Source of the DNA: Notospermus geniculatus
Lineage: Eukaryota; Nemertea; Pilidiophora; Heteronemertea; Lineidae
Direction: 5' to 3'
Length of the DNA: 64,000 nucleotides
Assembly: GCA_002633025.1 (NCBI GenBank)
Contig: NMRB01000642.1
Location: 177,862 to 241,861 of the forward strand
The notes beneath the pieces were generated by a model. It did no database searches, had not been told where the DNA came from, and was given only the letters and a program-made list of their open reading frames with translations. Each line of letters starts with the position of its first letter. Position 1 is the stretch's first letter. The position numbers and the translations under genes were made by a program. Below are positions 1-11,109 of the stretch, piece after piece.

Positions 1-88
1 GTAAAGATGATAAATAAAGAAACCACACGTAATTTCACATTTACATGGCTATAAATTTAATAGAAGTTTTGAAATATAACAATGACAG

Positions 89-235
89 AATCTGAGTTGC
101 CGTGATCCTTGAGAAAACGGAGAAAGCTATGAAGCTGCAAATTGCAGCGATTATTTTGTAAAGCACAACAAATAATCCCTGCAATTTGCAAGGGCATAGC
201 TTTTGCCGTTTTCCCTAGGATCACAACTCAGATTC
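89..235. repeat. Short imperfect inverted-repeat (hairpin) element
   Basis: Two arms of about 65 bases face each other around a short centre near 155-170. Both outer ends read GAATCTGAGTTG on opposite strands and the inner arms share CTGCAAATTGCAG-like sequence. There is no coding potential. It is probably a miniature inverted-repeat transposable element (MITE); the target duplication is not clear. Confidence 0.6.
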
Positions 236-530
236 CTCAAGTGACGAAAATGAACAGCCCCTTTTAGAAGCGAGGTAAATACATAGAAGCGAGGTAAACC
301 GGACGTGGCTGTTCAAAATACTACTAGCGGCGCTGTGATCGCTGCAAGATGTGAAATCGTTATATTAACCATCGAAAAGCCAACTATCGACCGACTCATT
401 TATTCTCGAATCTTTCTGGGACACACTGTTCATTTCAAAGTCGATTGCCCCGTTCAATCAGCTGAGCTGCATTGAAGTTCCTCTGAAATCAAAATTCTGT
501 TTCTCTCGTCAGTCAACAGCCACCTACCAG
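236..530. other. No recognisable feature
   Basis: Single-copy-looking sequence between two small elements. No open frame, RNA or repeat could be supported here. Confidence 0.5.
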
Positions 531-534
531 TTAA

Positions 535-719
535 AGCGAATTGACATCGAAAAAAATTTGATTTAGAAATAGAATTTGAAAGGGGGCGAATTTTCGGGAA
601 AAAATGTAAACAAACTTCTCCAGAATGTCAACAAAGAAATGTTCGTGCATTCTGATTGGCTGAAATTTTGTGTTTACAAACACCAGCCAAATGTAAATAA
701 AATCCTCGATCAATTCGCT
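535..719. mobile_element. TTAA-flanked MITE (piggyBac-like target)
   Basis: The 185-base element starts AGCGAATTGA and ends with its reverse complement, and is flanked on both sides by TTAA (531-534 and 720-723). TTAA duplications are typical of piggyBac-type and Kolobok-type transposition. A half copy of the same element lies at about 25425-25553 in the opposite orientation. Confidence 0.75.
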
Positions 720-962
720 TTAAGGACCTATCGATGAGATTTCCGTTTCAGCCAATCATCCATCTTTATTGCGAGTGAGATAATTAAACGTTCAGACGTT
801 ATCGCATAAGCAAATAACATTAATATTGCAGACGTCTTTACACCACTTGGATTCCTAAATGGGTAAATTCTCAAGAAATTGCAAGAAGCATTGCATCGCG
901 GTTTTTTGTCTTCTAAAGTACACCAACAATTTCGCACTTTTGCTAAATCTATTTAATAAGAG

Positions 963-1300
963 CATAGGTCGATTTATTGCGACGGGTAAACGCGAAAACT
1001 ACCGCCAGAAGGCCGAGACGCTTGGTACCAACGGGAAGCTCACATTTCGGACTGACTAGGTTTTGGGGGCATGAAATTCTGGAAAATTCCTCCAGAAAGT
1101 GCAGTTGTAAAGCGATTTTATGTTCAGTCCCATAGGCCGATTTTTGTGACCGAAAAACGACAAAACTACCACAAGAAGGCCGAAACAGCTGGTACCAACG
1201 GGAAGCCTACGTTTCGGATTAGGTTTTGGGCGCATGAAATTCTGGAAAATTCCTCCAGAAAGCGCAGTTATAAGCGACTTTATGTTCATTACCATGACGT
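963..1300. repeat. Two-copy tandem repeat, unit about 168 bases
   Basis: The unit beginning CATAGGTCGATTT near 963 recurs near 1131. Shared blocks include the AACTACC..AGAAGGCCGA region and TGAAATTCTGGAAAATTCC. Both frames are open over part of it, but the translations simply repeat the DNA unit, so no gene is called. Confidence 0.75.
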
Positions 1301-2637
1301 CAGCAATCTGCACGCGATCAGATGGATGACGCGACTTTCATCTGCGAAAGTTCATTGCCGTTTTGATAAAGGCTTTCGTGCATCGCAACGGTAATTTAAA
1401 AGCGGTAATGGTACTGAGAACATGAATTCGACGCTCACCTGTGTATTAAACCCCTCAGGTACTTAGTACTTAGTACCGACGGGTACTTAGCTGTGAATAT
1501 AAAGTACATGTACAAACTTACTGACAGGAGAACAAAATCAACTGATTGGAACATTTTAACTACCGGTACGGGTAGTTTAATAGGTACCAATGAATGTATA
1601 TGTACATGTACATGTACATTTCATTTGTAAAAGTGCAACCGACAGTAATGATTTCCCATTGATGTGTCATGAAATGTACTGCAACCTGCCGACTAAATCA
1701 ACAGTCAGTACTGTAACTGTAATTAGCCTCCGTGTGTTAACTTCAATTAGCGGCGAATAGGTAAATATCCTGGTGCGGTTTGCCGCTTAACCGTGACAGC
1801 GACTCGTTAGATAGTGCTCGAGTCGACAGTAAATGGGTGCTCCTGGTAATGTGTAACTGTCCTACTTGGCTTCTAGAACGTCCCATGGTGAATAGGCTAA
1901 CCGATTAATACTACTAACTGTTAGGGGTTACCACTTGCACATCTTCACTGAGTTCAGGTAACGACTCGGCTTCTCCTCCCTTGACCTTCACGCAAGCAAA
2001 CCACATTCCGTGTTCAACGTGCCGTGTGCAAAAAATTGATTTCCCCGGTCCCAAAAATAGCAACCAATCACGGCAAAGCTCGCATCGGCAGCTCGGGCAT
2101 GTTGTTGTTGACATCCAACACCCACGTGTTTCCGGTAATGACGTTGACCAATCAAACTTTGATAAAATGACATCATGAGATTTATCAGTTTGCAATACTT
2201 TACTAATAAATGAAATACTCCTTTGAAGAGTGGAAATACTCTTTCAAATTCTGAGTAGAAGAGTATGATACTCTTTGCCCTCAAAAATTATCTAAAGCAC
2301 TGACTTACATGACAGTCTTGTTGTCCTATTTATAATCCATTTCTTGACTATATACCTACATTCTTTTTGTTACCAACGTTGAAGTGTCTATCTGACAAGG
2401 GGTCGGCGACGACCTGTCGTCGAAAAATATGACCTAAGTTCGCGTAGCAACTGGACATTGCTTGTCCTCCTGCGGGCTAAAATAAAAATACATGTATCAC
2501 GTGTAATATTCAGATTGGAATTGGCACCCTCATCTCTGCAATCCGACTCGTTGTATCATTATTGTATCACGGCCCCATCCACAATCCTAACAAGATTTTC
2601 CTGATGGGTATCTCCAAATATTGTTTGCGGATCATGC
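1301..2637. other. No gene recognised; simple-sequence patches
   Basis: Contains GGTACTTAGTAC-type short repeats at 1455-1490 and a TACATGTA run near 1597-1620. Small open frames near 1914-2284 overlap on both strands and show no family motif or splice context that I can defend. Confidence 0.5.
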
Positions 2638-3302
2638 ATTATGGCCACAATTTGTCATCCGTAACGTATAACCGACCAGTCGTTAGGAATGTCTGATAGA
2701 TTTGCTTAGATTTCCCTCGTCCACCTCGATAATTTCCGTCTTAATATCCCAGTAATATCAACAACAAAGCCCCAAAAGCCATTACTGTATATGTCCAGTG
2801 ATCATAAATCACTCAACCGGCCTATGTGCATATTCACAATCGTGTCCTCCTCTTTACATGGACACTCCAGCAGAATACAAATAATATATCGCTAAATCTT
2901 TTTTATCATGAGCATTTCGCCGGGAAATATCACGCTGGAGTCTTATGGGACCGCTCCGACCGAAACACTCATACTTTTTTTACGCTTGGCCATTGATGCA
3001 TTGGTGAATCATTGGGAAAAACCTGCTGGCCGCAGTATCAATATTGCATAGTTGTTACCTTTATGGCTCTTACTTTTGTTTTATAAGTCAGTTGCCATTC
3101 TGTTTTTCTTGCACGCCTAAGCGGGAAACAATTGGTTCACCCATTCACCCCAAACGTAAAGATTCACTTTGACTGTGGACATAGAAGAATGAATGTGAAG
3201 GACAAGAATGAAGCTTCGTTTCTTTTGATCATTGAACTCATTCACTCGAAGACCTGTGATACACCCATCACTAAATTTGGACAAATTTATTAGGCAATCA
3301 CT

Positions 3303-3677
3303 AGCTACGGTTACACCTGTTGAAAACACCCGTGTTTTTCCAGGCCCGTGTCAAACCCGTGTGTAGGAAAAGCCCGGCAAAAGGTCACACTACTCCATTG
3401 TAGTTAAGTAGCCCGGCGACAGGTGCGCTGCATGCACTGACTCTTCGGTCATTTCTGTATTGGCACACATTGTTGGAGGCGCGAAAACGACGTCACTTAA
3501 AGGCTGCGCCATCTGTAGCCGTGCTTAGAACTAACGAAAACACGGGGATTTCGAAAAGTACGGCGAGCTTGCCGTGTCTCAAAAACCCGCGTTTTTCAGA
3601 CACGGCTTTGTTGAAGCTCGGCAATTCATAGGTGTGACCGCAAAAAAACCGGGGATTTTATGTAGTGTAACCACGGC
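3303..3677. mobile_element. Inverted-repeat element with CCCGTGT/ACACGGG words
   Basis: Ends read ACGGTTACAC on the left and the inverse GTGTAACCACGG on the right. The interior is rich in CCCGTGT, AGCCCGG and their complements. It is missing at the matching place in duplication copy B, which supports a discrete insertion. There is no coding sequence. Confidence 0.6.
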
Positions 3678-3778
3678 TTATGGATGAAGACAGTTGCCGG
3701 CTCGGCTTAATCCTCGGATTAAAAAGAACTCTTGTTTCATTCGTATCTGTCTGAAAGTTCGAGCCAACAGACGGCAAA

Positions 3779-4010
3779 AGGCATCCTCCCATAGCAGGGC
3801 TTTGGTCTCGCTCCTCTTCATACTCTGTGTGAGTGGATGAAGATGCGGCGAAGGCATCCTCCTATAGCAGGGCTTTGGTCTCGCTCCTCTTTATACTCTT
3901 GTGTGAGTGGATGAATAGCTGCAGCGAAGGCATCCTCCCATAGCAGGGCTTTGGTCTCGCTCCTCTTCATACTCTTGTGTGAGTGGATGAAGAGCAGCGA
4001 AGTAAAAACC
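3779..4010. repeat. Minisatellite, three units of about 72-78 bases
   Basis: Three tandem units contain GCATCCTCCCATAGCAGGG followed by TTTGGTCTCGCTCCTC and GTGAGTGGATGAA. A single unit recurs at about 5210-5285 in the second duplication copy, so unit number differs between copies. Confidence 0.8.
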
Positions 4011-4674
4011 CTGCTGTGGGAGGATGGCATAAGGCTTCGCTGAACGTAACGTTTTTGACACAAAGAGCCTTCGACTTCATCATGNTTTGTCATCCGTAAC
4101 GTATAACCGACCAGTCGTTAGGAATGTCTGATAGATTTGCTTAGATTTCCCTCGTCCACCTCGATAATTTCCGTCTTAATATCCCAGTAATATCAACAAC
4201 AAAGCCCCAAAAGCCATTACTGTATATGTCCAGTGATCACTCAACCGGCCTATGTGCATATTCACAATCGTGTCCTCCTCTTTACATGGACACTCCAGCA
4301 GAATACAAATAATATATCGCTAAATCTTTTTTATCATGAGCATTTCGCCGGGAAATATCACGCTGGAGTCTTATGGGACCGCTCCGACCGAAACACTCAT
4401 ACTTTTTTTACGCTTGGCCATTGATGCATTGGTGAATCATTGGGAAAAAACTGCTGGCCGCAGTATCAATATTGCATAGTTGTTACCTTTATGGCTCTTA
4501 CTTTTGTTTTATAAGTCAGTTGCCATTCTGTTTTTCTTGCACGCCAAAGCGGGAAACAATTGGTTCACCCATTCACACCAAACGTAAAGATTCACTTTGA
4601 TTATGGACGTAGAAGAATGAATGTGAAGGACAAGAATGAAGCTTCGTTTCTTTTGATCATTGAACTCATTCAAT

Positions 4675-4897
4675 CAACGACACTACCATTACCGCTTTAG
4701 GACATCACACTTTTTTCACCTTCCATAAGTTTTTGGGCCTTTCATTTCATGACAGTAATCTTTCATTATGCATACATGTACCTTGTGTCACATTGTTCCG
4801 CCTAATCGTCATCATTTAGCGAGTGGGTACGTAGCCGTAATGCACTTTTTGCGCGGCACCCACTCAGTCATCTTGTTAATAAATAAATAAAAATAAA
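4675..4897 (+). mobile_element. Retroposon-like insertion with A-rich tail
   Basis: Present only in duplication copy B. It ends in a run of AATAAATAAATAAAAATAAA-type sequence, as 3' ends of retroposed LINEs or SINEs often do. The source family was not recognised. Confidence 0.4.
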
Positions 4898-4974
4898 GAC
4901 CTGCGATACACCCATCATTAATTTGGACAAAAATTAGGCAATCTACGGATTAGGCAATCTCTTTTTTAAGATGG

Positions 4975-5098
4975 GGATTTGGCCTAGTGGTTAAGGCGTG
5001 CTGCCCCTGGGTGCTGGCGATTGATGCCTCATGCGAAGGTCCGTGGGTTCGGACCCGGTGGGAAGCTATGTCTTTCACCTTAGAAACCTGTTATTTTT
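4975..5098 (+). mobile_element. tRNA-derived SINE-like fragment
   Basis: Has an A-box-like GGCCTAGTGGTTAAGG and a B-box GGTTCGGACCC at tRNA-like spacing, but the acceptor ends do not pair and there is a long middle segment. This fits a tRNA-headed SINE better than a functional tRNA gene. It lies inside copy B of the duplication only. Confidence 0.55.
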
Positions 5099-5439
5099 AT
5101 TTCGCAATCTATGGATGAAAACAACTGCCGGCTAGGCTTAATCCTTGGATTAAAAAGAACTCTTGTTTCATTCGTATCTGTCTGAAAGTTCGATCCAACA
5201 GACGGCATAAGGCATCCTCCCATAGCAGGGCTTTGGTCTCGCTCCTCTTCATACACTTGTGTGAGTGGATGAAGAACAGCGAGGTAAAAACCCTGCTGTA
5301 GGAGGATGGCATAAGGCTTTGCTGAACGTAACGTTTCTTGACACAAAGAGGAGTTCGACTTCATCATGTACGTCACACCTGTAGGCTTCAACATCACTTT
5401 AATCCGATCAGCAATCCATCAGCCTTGCCTTGTTTGCAG

Positions 5440-5645
5440 CATTAGACATGCATACACAACCCCGATCGCTGAATCGTTCAGACCCTACGGCGAAGTTCCT
5501 CCCTGATGTCACATTCCCAGAACCGCACCCCAGGTTACTGGAACACGATGTGACACCAGATGATGATGACAAATTCTCCTCCGTAGCTCCGATGTCTCTC
5601 GCTAACGAGGCAAATAAGTCACCCAATTTGGTTCCAGAGACCACT
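5440..5645 (+). CDS. Candidate internal exon, unknown protein
   Basis: A pyrimidine-rich tract ending TTGTTTGCAG precedes 5440, and GTACGT follows 5645, so the segment has credible splice acceptor and donor sites. The frame is open across the whole interval (about 68 codons, ending in phase 0). The predicted peptide is polar and proline-rich, with an acidic DDDDK stretch and no transmembrane segment or known domain. The open frame continues to 5774, but the donor is the more natural end. No partner exon was located, and the segmental duplication ends 55 bases upstream. I cannot name a family. The alternative is chance open sequence, so confidence is low to moderate. Confidence 0.33.
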
Positions 5646-5861
5646 GTACGTCAAAACACGGCAATTGTGTTGGTGAAGATCACTTTTTGCCGGCTCTCTT
5701 GTTTGGGTTTAGCAAGCGAAATGAGGCTTGTTGCATCATTGGGTGGCATCATTTACGTTTCGCCTGTCATTTAACCCTCGGAGCAGAGAATCGCCAGAAT
5801 GTATTTGAAGCTCGGCTTACATTGTAAGCCTACCTTGCGAAAGTACGATCGGTACCAGGCA

Positions 5862-6503
5862 GGCCTCACACGAGGGCGGTTCTGACGGCGGTTCAACACT
5901 GTTCAAGACCGTGCTGAACCTCAATGACACCGCCTAGACACCGTGAGGGTGTTCGCCATTGCCTGCCGTTGACGGCCACCTCGTTTTTGGAACCGCAGGA
6001 TTCAAAATGTTTGAAATTTTCACNGAGAATCGCCAGAATGTATTTGAAGCTCGAATTACATGTAGGACTACCTTTCGAAAGTACGATCGGTTCTGACGGC
6101 GGTTCAACACGGTTCAAGACCGTGCTGAACCTCAATGACACCGCCTAGACACCGTGAGGGTGTTCGCCATTGCCCGCCGTTGACGGCCACCGCGTTTTTG
6201 GAACCGCAGGATTCAGAAATTCAGAAATTTTCACGGCGGTTCTCAAAACCGGGAATAACCGACATGCTGCCTCGTTGCTACCGTGTTGTCACCTTTCATT
6301 ACCCTTCAGAACCGCTGAAAAAATGGCTACCGTGTTGTTGCCCCCCAACACCTTATGGCCATCTCACAATATCCCCTTATCACCACCTTATCCACACCGT
6401 GTTTTCACCTACTTGTGCCGCACCAAACTGCCGTCATTTTTGGCGGTTCGGCACGGTTTTGAACCGTGTTGAACCGCCGTCAGAACCCTCCTCATGTGAG
6501 GCC
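5862..6503. mobile_element. Inverted-repeat element rich in CGGTTC/GAACCG
   Basis: The left end near GGCCTCACACGAGGG matches the inverse of the right end CCTCATGTGAGGCC. Inside, GGTTCAA and TTGAACC words and CACGGTTC..GACCGTG pairs recur throughout. A single n at 6024 joins two near-identical halves (5786-6023 and 6025-6244), which looks like an assembly join of two alleles. Open frames across it are a by-product of the repeated words. Confidence 0.65.
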
Positions 6504-6794
6504 TGCTAGATATGAACGATCAGGAGGGTGTATAATGGTCTTTGAAATTTTTTCATCGCGAATGAAATAATTAATCAGTTCTTCGCTTGAGATCTATTTG
6601 GTTGCATCGTTACCGTTCAGCTCTGCGTGGTTTGACAGGAAAAAATGCTAATTTCATTTAGTGGGCATCATTTATCTACATGCAGTTCTCCATCACTGAG
6701 CATTCGCAAGCTTCCAAGGGAGAATATCCACTTCTCCTTGTACAAATACGATGCTTCTAATCTACTCCTTTGACAGTGGATAAGCTTCCACATT

Positions 6795-7115
6795 CTATTT
6801 ATTAAATTCATTTATGCGCCTGCACGTTTTCGCTGTTCGATCGGTATCGCGGGCAACATCCACGCTGGAACTGGTTGCAGAGGCCATTACCGCTGACTGG
6901 ATATTTGGCAATGGGTGAAATGACCCGGTTAAGTTGTTTCGTGTAAGTGGACTATCATTCCTGTAGTCTGCCAAGTCGTCATTGATTGAGATGCAATTCG
7001 CTCTTTGACAGAAGTGGAAGACGTACATTATAATGTAATTCATGGTTTGAGAGCATGGACAAGACACATTAGTCGGTATTCCGACCAACCGGTCAGGGAA
7101 AGAGGAAAATTGCAT
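6795..7115 (-). CDS. Candidate terminal exon, unknown protein
   Basis: The minus-strand frame runs 106 codons to a TAG stop that directly follows AATAAA, so stop and poly(A)-like signal overlap. The peptide has a hydrophobic patch (around residues 25-38), several cysteines and a polar serine-rich tail. No domain was recognised and no convincing acceptor lies at its 5' side. It could be chance open sequence; it is listed because the stop and signal arrangement fits a last exon. Confidence 0.2.
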   Translation of the reverse strand: MQFSSFPDRLVGIPTNVSCPCSQTMNYIIMYVFHFCQRANCISINDDLADYRNDSPLTRNNLTGSFHPLPNIQSAVMASATSSSVDVARDTDRTAKTCRRINEFNK

Positions 7116-7231
7116 GTGGATTGAGTCGACAATCTAGGTAAATGGCCTTTTACGATGCGTATCCATAGACTGTTCGCTTGTGGCATGTTCCCCTGTTCCG
7201 TGGACTTGAGCCGTTAGGACAATAAGACCTG

Positions 7232-7345
7232 GGGCCTGTTTCATAAAGTGATTTTAAGCTAATGGTACCATTGACTCAATGTATTTTCCATTTGGTCAAA
7301 GGTACATGTACCATTAGCATAAAGTCACTTTATGAAACAGGTCCC
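7232..7345. mobile_element. Short MITE, GGGCCTGTTTCATAAAG termini
   Basis: About 114 bases with 25-base arms. The left begins GGGCCTGTTTCATAAAG and the right is its inverse, with one inserted base in the terminal run. It belongs to a loose group of elements here with GGNCC ends. Confidence 0.7.
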
Positions 7346-7451
7346 TGGTCTTGTGCCCTAATGGGAACAGCCAGTAGGCAAATCAATGGTTCATTCTCTC
7401 TGTGGTGCGTCACAAGCGAACAGGGAACAAGAAAATATGCCACAAGGGAAA

Positions 7452-7570
7452 AGCCTATGTATACGCGGTCTCATATATATGGGTTTTCCGATCCTCAAAA
7501 ATGCTCAAATTTTGAGCATTTTTGAGGATCGGAAAACCCATATATATATGAGACCGCGTATACATAGGCT
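7452..7570. repeat. Near-perfect 119-nt palindrome
   Basis: Arms of about 58 bases are exact complements except for one extra AT dinucleotide in the right arm, with a single-base centre at TCAAATTTTGA. The outer ends are AGCCTATG and CATAGGCT. Transcribed, it would form one long hairpin. No coding sequence. Confidence 0.85.
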
Positions 7571-7721
7571 AGCACATTTAATGTGCTTCTGAAAACCGTA
7601 AAATGACATACTAGCCCAAGAAAGTGTACAAATAATGCAGTGGGGATTGATAGAGGGCAGCACACCGAAACACGGTCCTACATGTATGCAGTGGGCGCCT
7701 TTTGTGTGGGAAATTGATCAG

Positions 7722-7865
7722 GGACCTTATTCACGAAGCTCCCGTAACTTACGGGAGTGCGCAAACTATTGTCCTTTTGTGGACAACCTACATGTATTGT
7801 TCACTATCAGCCTGACAAAGGATTTGCGTACCCTTAAAGTTACGGGAGCTTTGTGAATAAGGTCC
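7722..7865. mobile_element. MITE, GGACCTTATTCACGAAG termini, CAG duplication
   Basis: A 144-base element with about 28-base inverted ends carrying GCTCCCGTAACTT. CAG flanks both sides (7719-7721 and 7866-7868), giving a 3-base target duplication. A member of the GGNCC..TATTCA group. Confidence 0.8.
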
Positions 7866-8100
7866 CAGGACCGGGATGTCAGTTTCATTTCAATAGTTTT
7901 AACCACAAGTGACACCTATTGAGGCAGTGGGCTAGGGTCCCCATTCTTGGTATGGCGATTACCGAAATCACGGTTATTGGAGCCCAAATTTAGCAGATGA
8001 CGAAGTGCCCAAATTCATGACTGAAATTGAAGGTGTAGAGGACCTGATGTGATTGAGAGGCCTGCAAAAAGAAAGCGTTTTCTCCTGACTGGTGAAGACC

Positions 8101-9352
8101 AGGGGTGGCCGCATAGAAACTCCGCTAGCGCTAGCGGAGCCCATCTGCCGATAGTGCACAGAAAAAAATAACCGTCTCCAACCTGAGGCAAAGGGTGTCT
8201 CATCGATGTGTGAGACAGGTCCCGTCTTATTGACTGAGTAACCCCCTGTCTCGTTCAAAATAAAACGTCTCATCTTGAGCCAGAAGGCTGCTCAATCATG
8301 ATCTTGAGGCGGCCGCGTCTCAAGATGGGGACTTTGAGACGGGGACCGTCTCAAGATCGGGAGGTTGAGACGGTCTCCGCCTCAAAAACATGATATCGAG
8401 ACAGCACCGTCTCACATTGTAAGAACAACGCATGCGCAGGTATACAGTGGATTTCCGATTTAGTCTGCACGAGCAGTAATGATTTACATGATTTATGATA
8501 TAATTCGTATTTGCTACTGTCTTCAGTGGTTTAGTGGGTGTCCAGTACTTTACTCTTTTAAGTAAGTAGCCTACAGGTGAACAAGAAACCTGTCCATGTG
8601 CCCAAAAAGGCTAGGCCTAGCTAATGTTCGTTGAACCATCTCATGTCATGATGTGATACTGTACCGGTAGCTTAATATGTATCTAACTATTTAAGTAGGC
8701 CCCCCTGTACCTAGTATAGGCGTATCTCTGTCAGATTATCAAAGTAGTTGATTAATCAATTTGCTGTTTATGCAATTTTAGCTTTGTACATCGATGAGGT
8801 GCAGAAAAATTCATCAAACTCGTATGTCTCACACAATGATAGCTAGGTGTCTCCAGGACTTGTCTGAAAAATGTAGGCAGTTATAAGTGTCGAGGAAGTT
8901 GTCTCAAGAAGTCTCAGCCTGAGACATGCATGTGTCTCAGGTGCTGTCTTAATTGATATTAGAGACCTTTCTGCCTCAAAAATAAGAGACATAAGGCGTC
9001 TCAAAAGGTGCCTCACCCTGAGACGTGCAGGTGTCTCAGGGTGCTGTCTCAATTGGAGACATTTTTGTCTCGAAAATACGAGACAAAGGTGTCTCAAAAG
9101 TCGTCTCAATTTGAGACATGCACGACCAACATTGTGGAGACGTTTCTGCCTCATCTTGAGGCACCCGATCTGAGTCGCCTATGTGCCTCATTTAGAGGCA
9201 CCTAACTGCCTACATTTGCGGACAAGCCTTGGAGACACCTTTCTTTCTCACTTGGAGACGGTTATTTTTTTCTGTGTGCTGTACATTTTCCCATGCATTT
9301 TAACACCGATAGGCCGTCGAAGCGCTAGCGGAGTTTCTATGCGGCCACCCCT
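8101..9352. mobile_element. Inverted-repeat element packed with GTCTC/GAGAC
   Basis: The left end AGGGGTGGCCGCATAGAAAC and its inverse on the right enclose 1.25 kb. The right copy also keeps GCGCTAGCGGAG and ATAACCGTCTC. Between about 8190 and 9260 the words GTCTC(A) and GAGAC occur dozens of times in alternating orientation, spaced roughly 10-25 bases. Frames through it are compositional only. No clear target duplication. Confidence 0.75.
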
Positions 9353-10336
9353 GGGCACCAACCAATTGTGTAAAGGTCAATTGAGATCTCTCATCACTCA
9401 GTATCTCGCCGCATCAACCGCATTCGTTCAATCAACGCGAGGTAATTTCACACTGTTGGCCACGAATTCTTTCAAAGGGAATACATGTCCAGAGTAATTA
9501 CAACTCTGTAGTGTTCCCTTGAGATTTTTCCTCGGCTGATCAATAACGCAGGGCATTTTTTCCTCCTCTCTGCTGGTGCAGGTTTCTTTTTCTTTGTATT
9601 GGCCGTCGGAGATTGGATGAGGTTTTATTAAGACAACAGACGTACTGTCTCAGTTCATCCACCTGTATGGACACGATTCCGAGGGACAATGAGAGAGAAT
9701 GTCATGATTTGTTATATGATGCCAGTACCACAAAAGGAAATGACAACATCGTGTCATCTATGTCATTCTCTCCGCTCTACAGTCAAGAGTCACGACCATA
9801 GAAGCGGATTTGAAGATGTAGGTACTTTAGTAATATGTGACATGTCACCGCCAAACCAGTACTAAGTCGCTCTGAAGTTGGCCGGCTGAGATCTCAACGT
9901 GTTTTGTCAATTTCAGTAGGCCTTGGATTATTTCTGTTTTTGTAAAATCTGAGTGATTACATTTCCTCCTGGATGCTTGCCGTGACACGGGTCACATTTG
10001 GTCATGTGATAATAAAAATGGTGTACCTGCTATGTTGAAAGTAGCATCTCTAGATCTGTACTGTCAGACATGTAGTACAATTATAGCGGATTTGAAGCTT
10101 TAGTTCACTAATACAGTGGAACTTCCCTTAACGGACACCTCTGCCAGGAGGACATCTCGCTATTAAGGACACCTAAGTTCAGTCCCAAATTGATCATTTC
10201 TATTCATTCTGACCATTCTGACCTCTGTAATCAGGACAGCAGTCCCGAAAATTCCAAAGAAGTAGGCTGATAAGCATCACATTTTATTGAGGAGACGCCT
10301 GTTGTCCATGATGTTTCCTCACCCGTTCCTGCCTTA
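9353..10336. other. Mostly unassigned; possible pogo/Tigger-like end near 10117
   Basis: No supported gene. ACAGTGGAACTTCCCTTAACG at about 10114-10134, followed by GGACACC words, resembles the terminal sequence of pogo/Tigger-type elements, but no opposite end was found. Confidence 0.3.
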
Positions 10337-10605
10337 TGGCACGCCAATAAGTGGAATTTATTCAACCCTGTGAAATACATGTCAACATTTGAGAAATACA
10401 TGTCAACACAACGAAATGCCCGACAACATTTTCAAACATATGTCAACACTGAAAATACATGTATTCATGTACGTCTAAAATCTTGTGAGAAAAATCTATC
10501 AAGATGTTGACAATTTTTTCGTTCAACATTCTTGAAAAAAATCTTTCAACACAAATGTTGATATGTATTTTACAGGTGTTGAATAAATTCCGCATTGGCG
10601 TGCCA
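10337..10605. mobile_element. TA-flanked MITE with TGTCAACA words
   Basis: Begins TGGCACGCCAATAAG and ends with its inverse, flanked by TA on both sides (10335-10336, 10606-10607). The interior repeats ACATGTCAACA and its complement TGTTGA. 269 bases, no coding sequence. The TA duplication fits Tc1/mariner-type integration. Confidence 0.75.
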
Positions 10606-10998
10606 TACTGCCTCCCTGTCATCAGGCTATAGTCAAACAGCTATAGCACAAGGTGCCGTGTGTCCTCTTTTCTGCGTACAAGAAAAAGCCCAAGGTCCAC
10701 AACCAGTAATTACTTGCATAGCGTGTTGTGGAACTCTAATGGGAAAACACATGACGTGTGTACCTAACGGCTAGTTGTGCATTTGAACATCACAAGCCAG
10801 AGTGTACCCGCCGTCACCTCATTACTTTGACGAGAACCATTTCCTCTCAAAATGAGGTGGAGAGCCCAGGGCTAGACGAATTGCATTACTCGTGATTTAC
10901 GAAGAACTTGTAATGGGTTGGTTCTAAACCTGGCACTGGCATCATATTATGGCCAGAAATCATGAAAAAAAGGTATATTTACGATCCAGTTATTGGGC

Positions 10999-11109
10999 GA
11001 TATGAATAAAGACTAGTTAATGCTTTTACTTGAATTTGGCAATACAAATGCACTAGGTAATGCTGTACAAATCTCAACTAAAAGCATTAACTCGTCTTTA
11101 TTCATATCA
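10999..11109. mobile_element. Short MITE, TGATATGAATAAAGAC ends
   Basis: About 111 bases. The left GATATGAATAAAGAC and AATGCTTTTACTTGA pair with the right arm. A relative with the same GCTTTTACTT arm is nested at about 13755-13862. Confidence 0.65.

Larger units (their letters stand above)
2638..5385. repeat. Segmental tandem duplication, two copies of about 1.3-1.45 kb
   Basis: Copy A (about 2638-4084) and copy B (about 4086-5385) share the start TTTGTCATCCGTAACG, some 600 bases of near-identical DNA, and the minisatellite unit at their ends. They differ by private insertions: an inverted-repeat element in A (about 3303-3677), an A-rich-tailed insertion in B (about 4675-4897) and a tRNA-like SINE in B (about 4975-5098). 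A single n at 4085 sits exactly at the copy junction, so a misjoined pair of haplotypes is possible. Confidence 0.75.

Noticed and set aside
8190-9260. CRISPR-like regular repeat array
   Set aside because: The repeated unit is only five bases, occurs in both orientations with irregular spacing, and the genome is animal.
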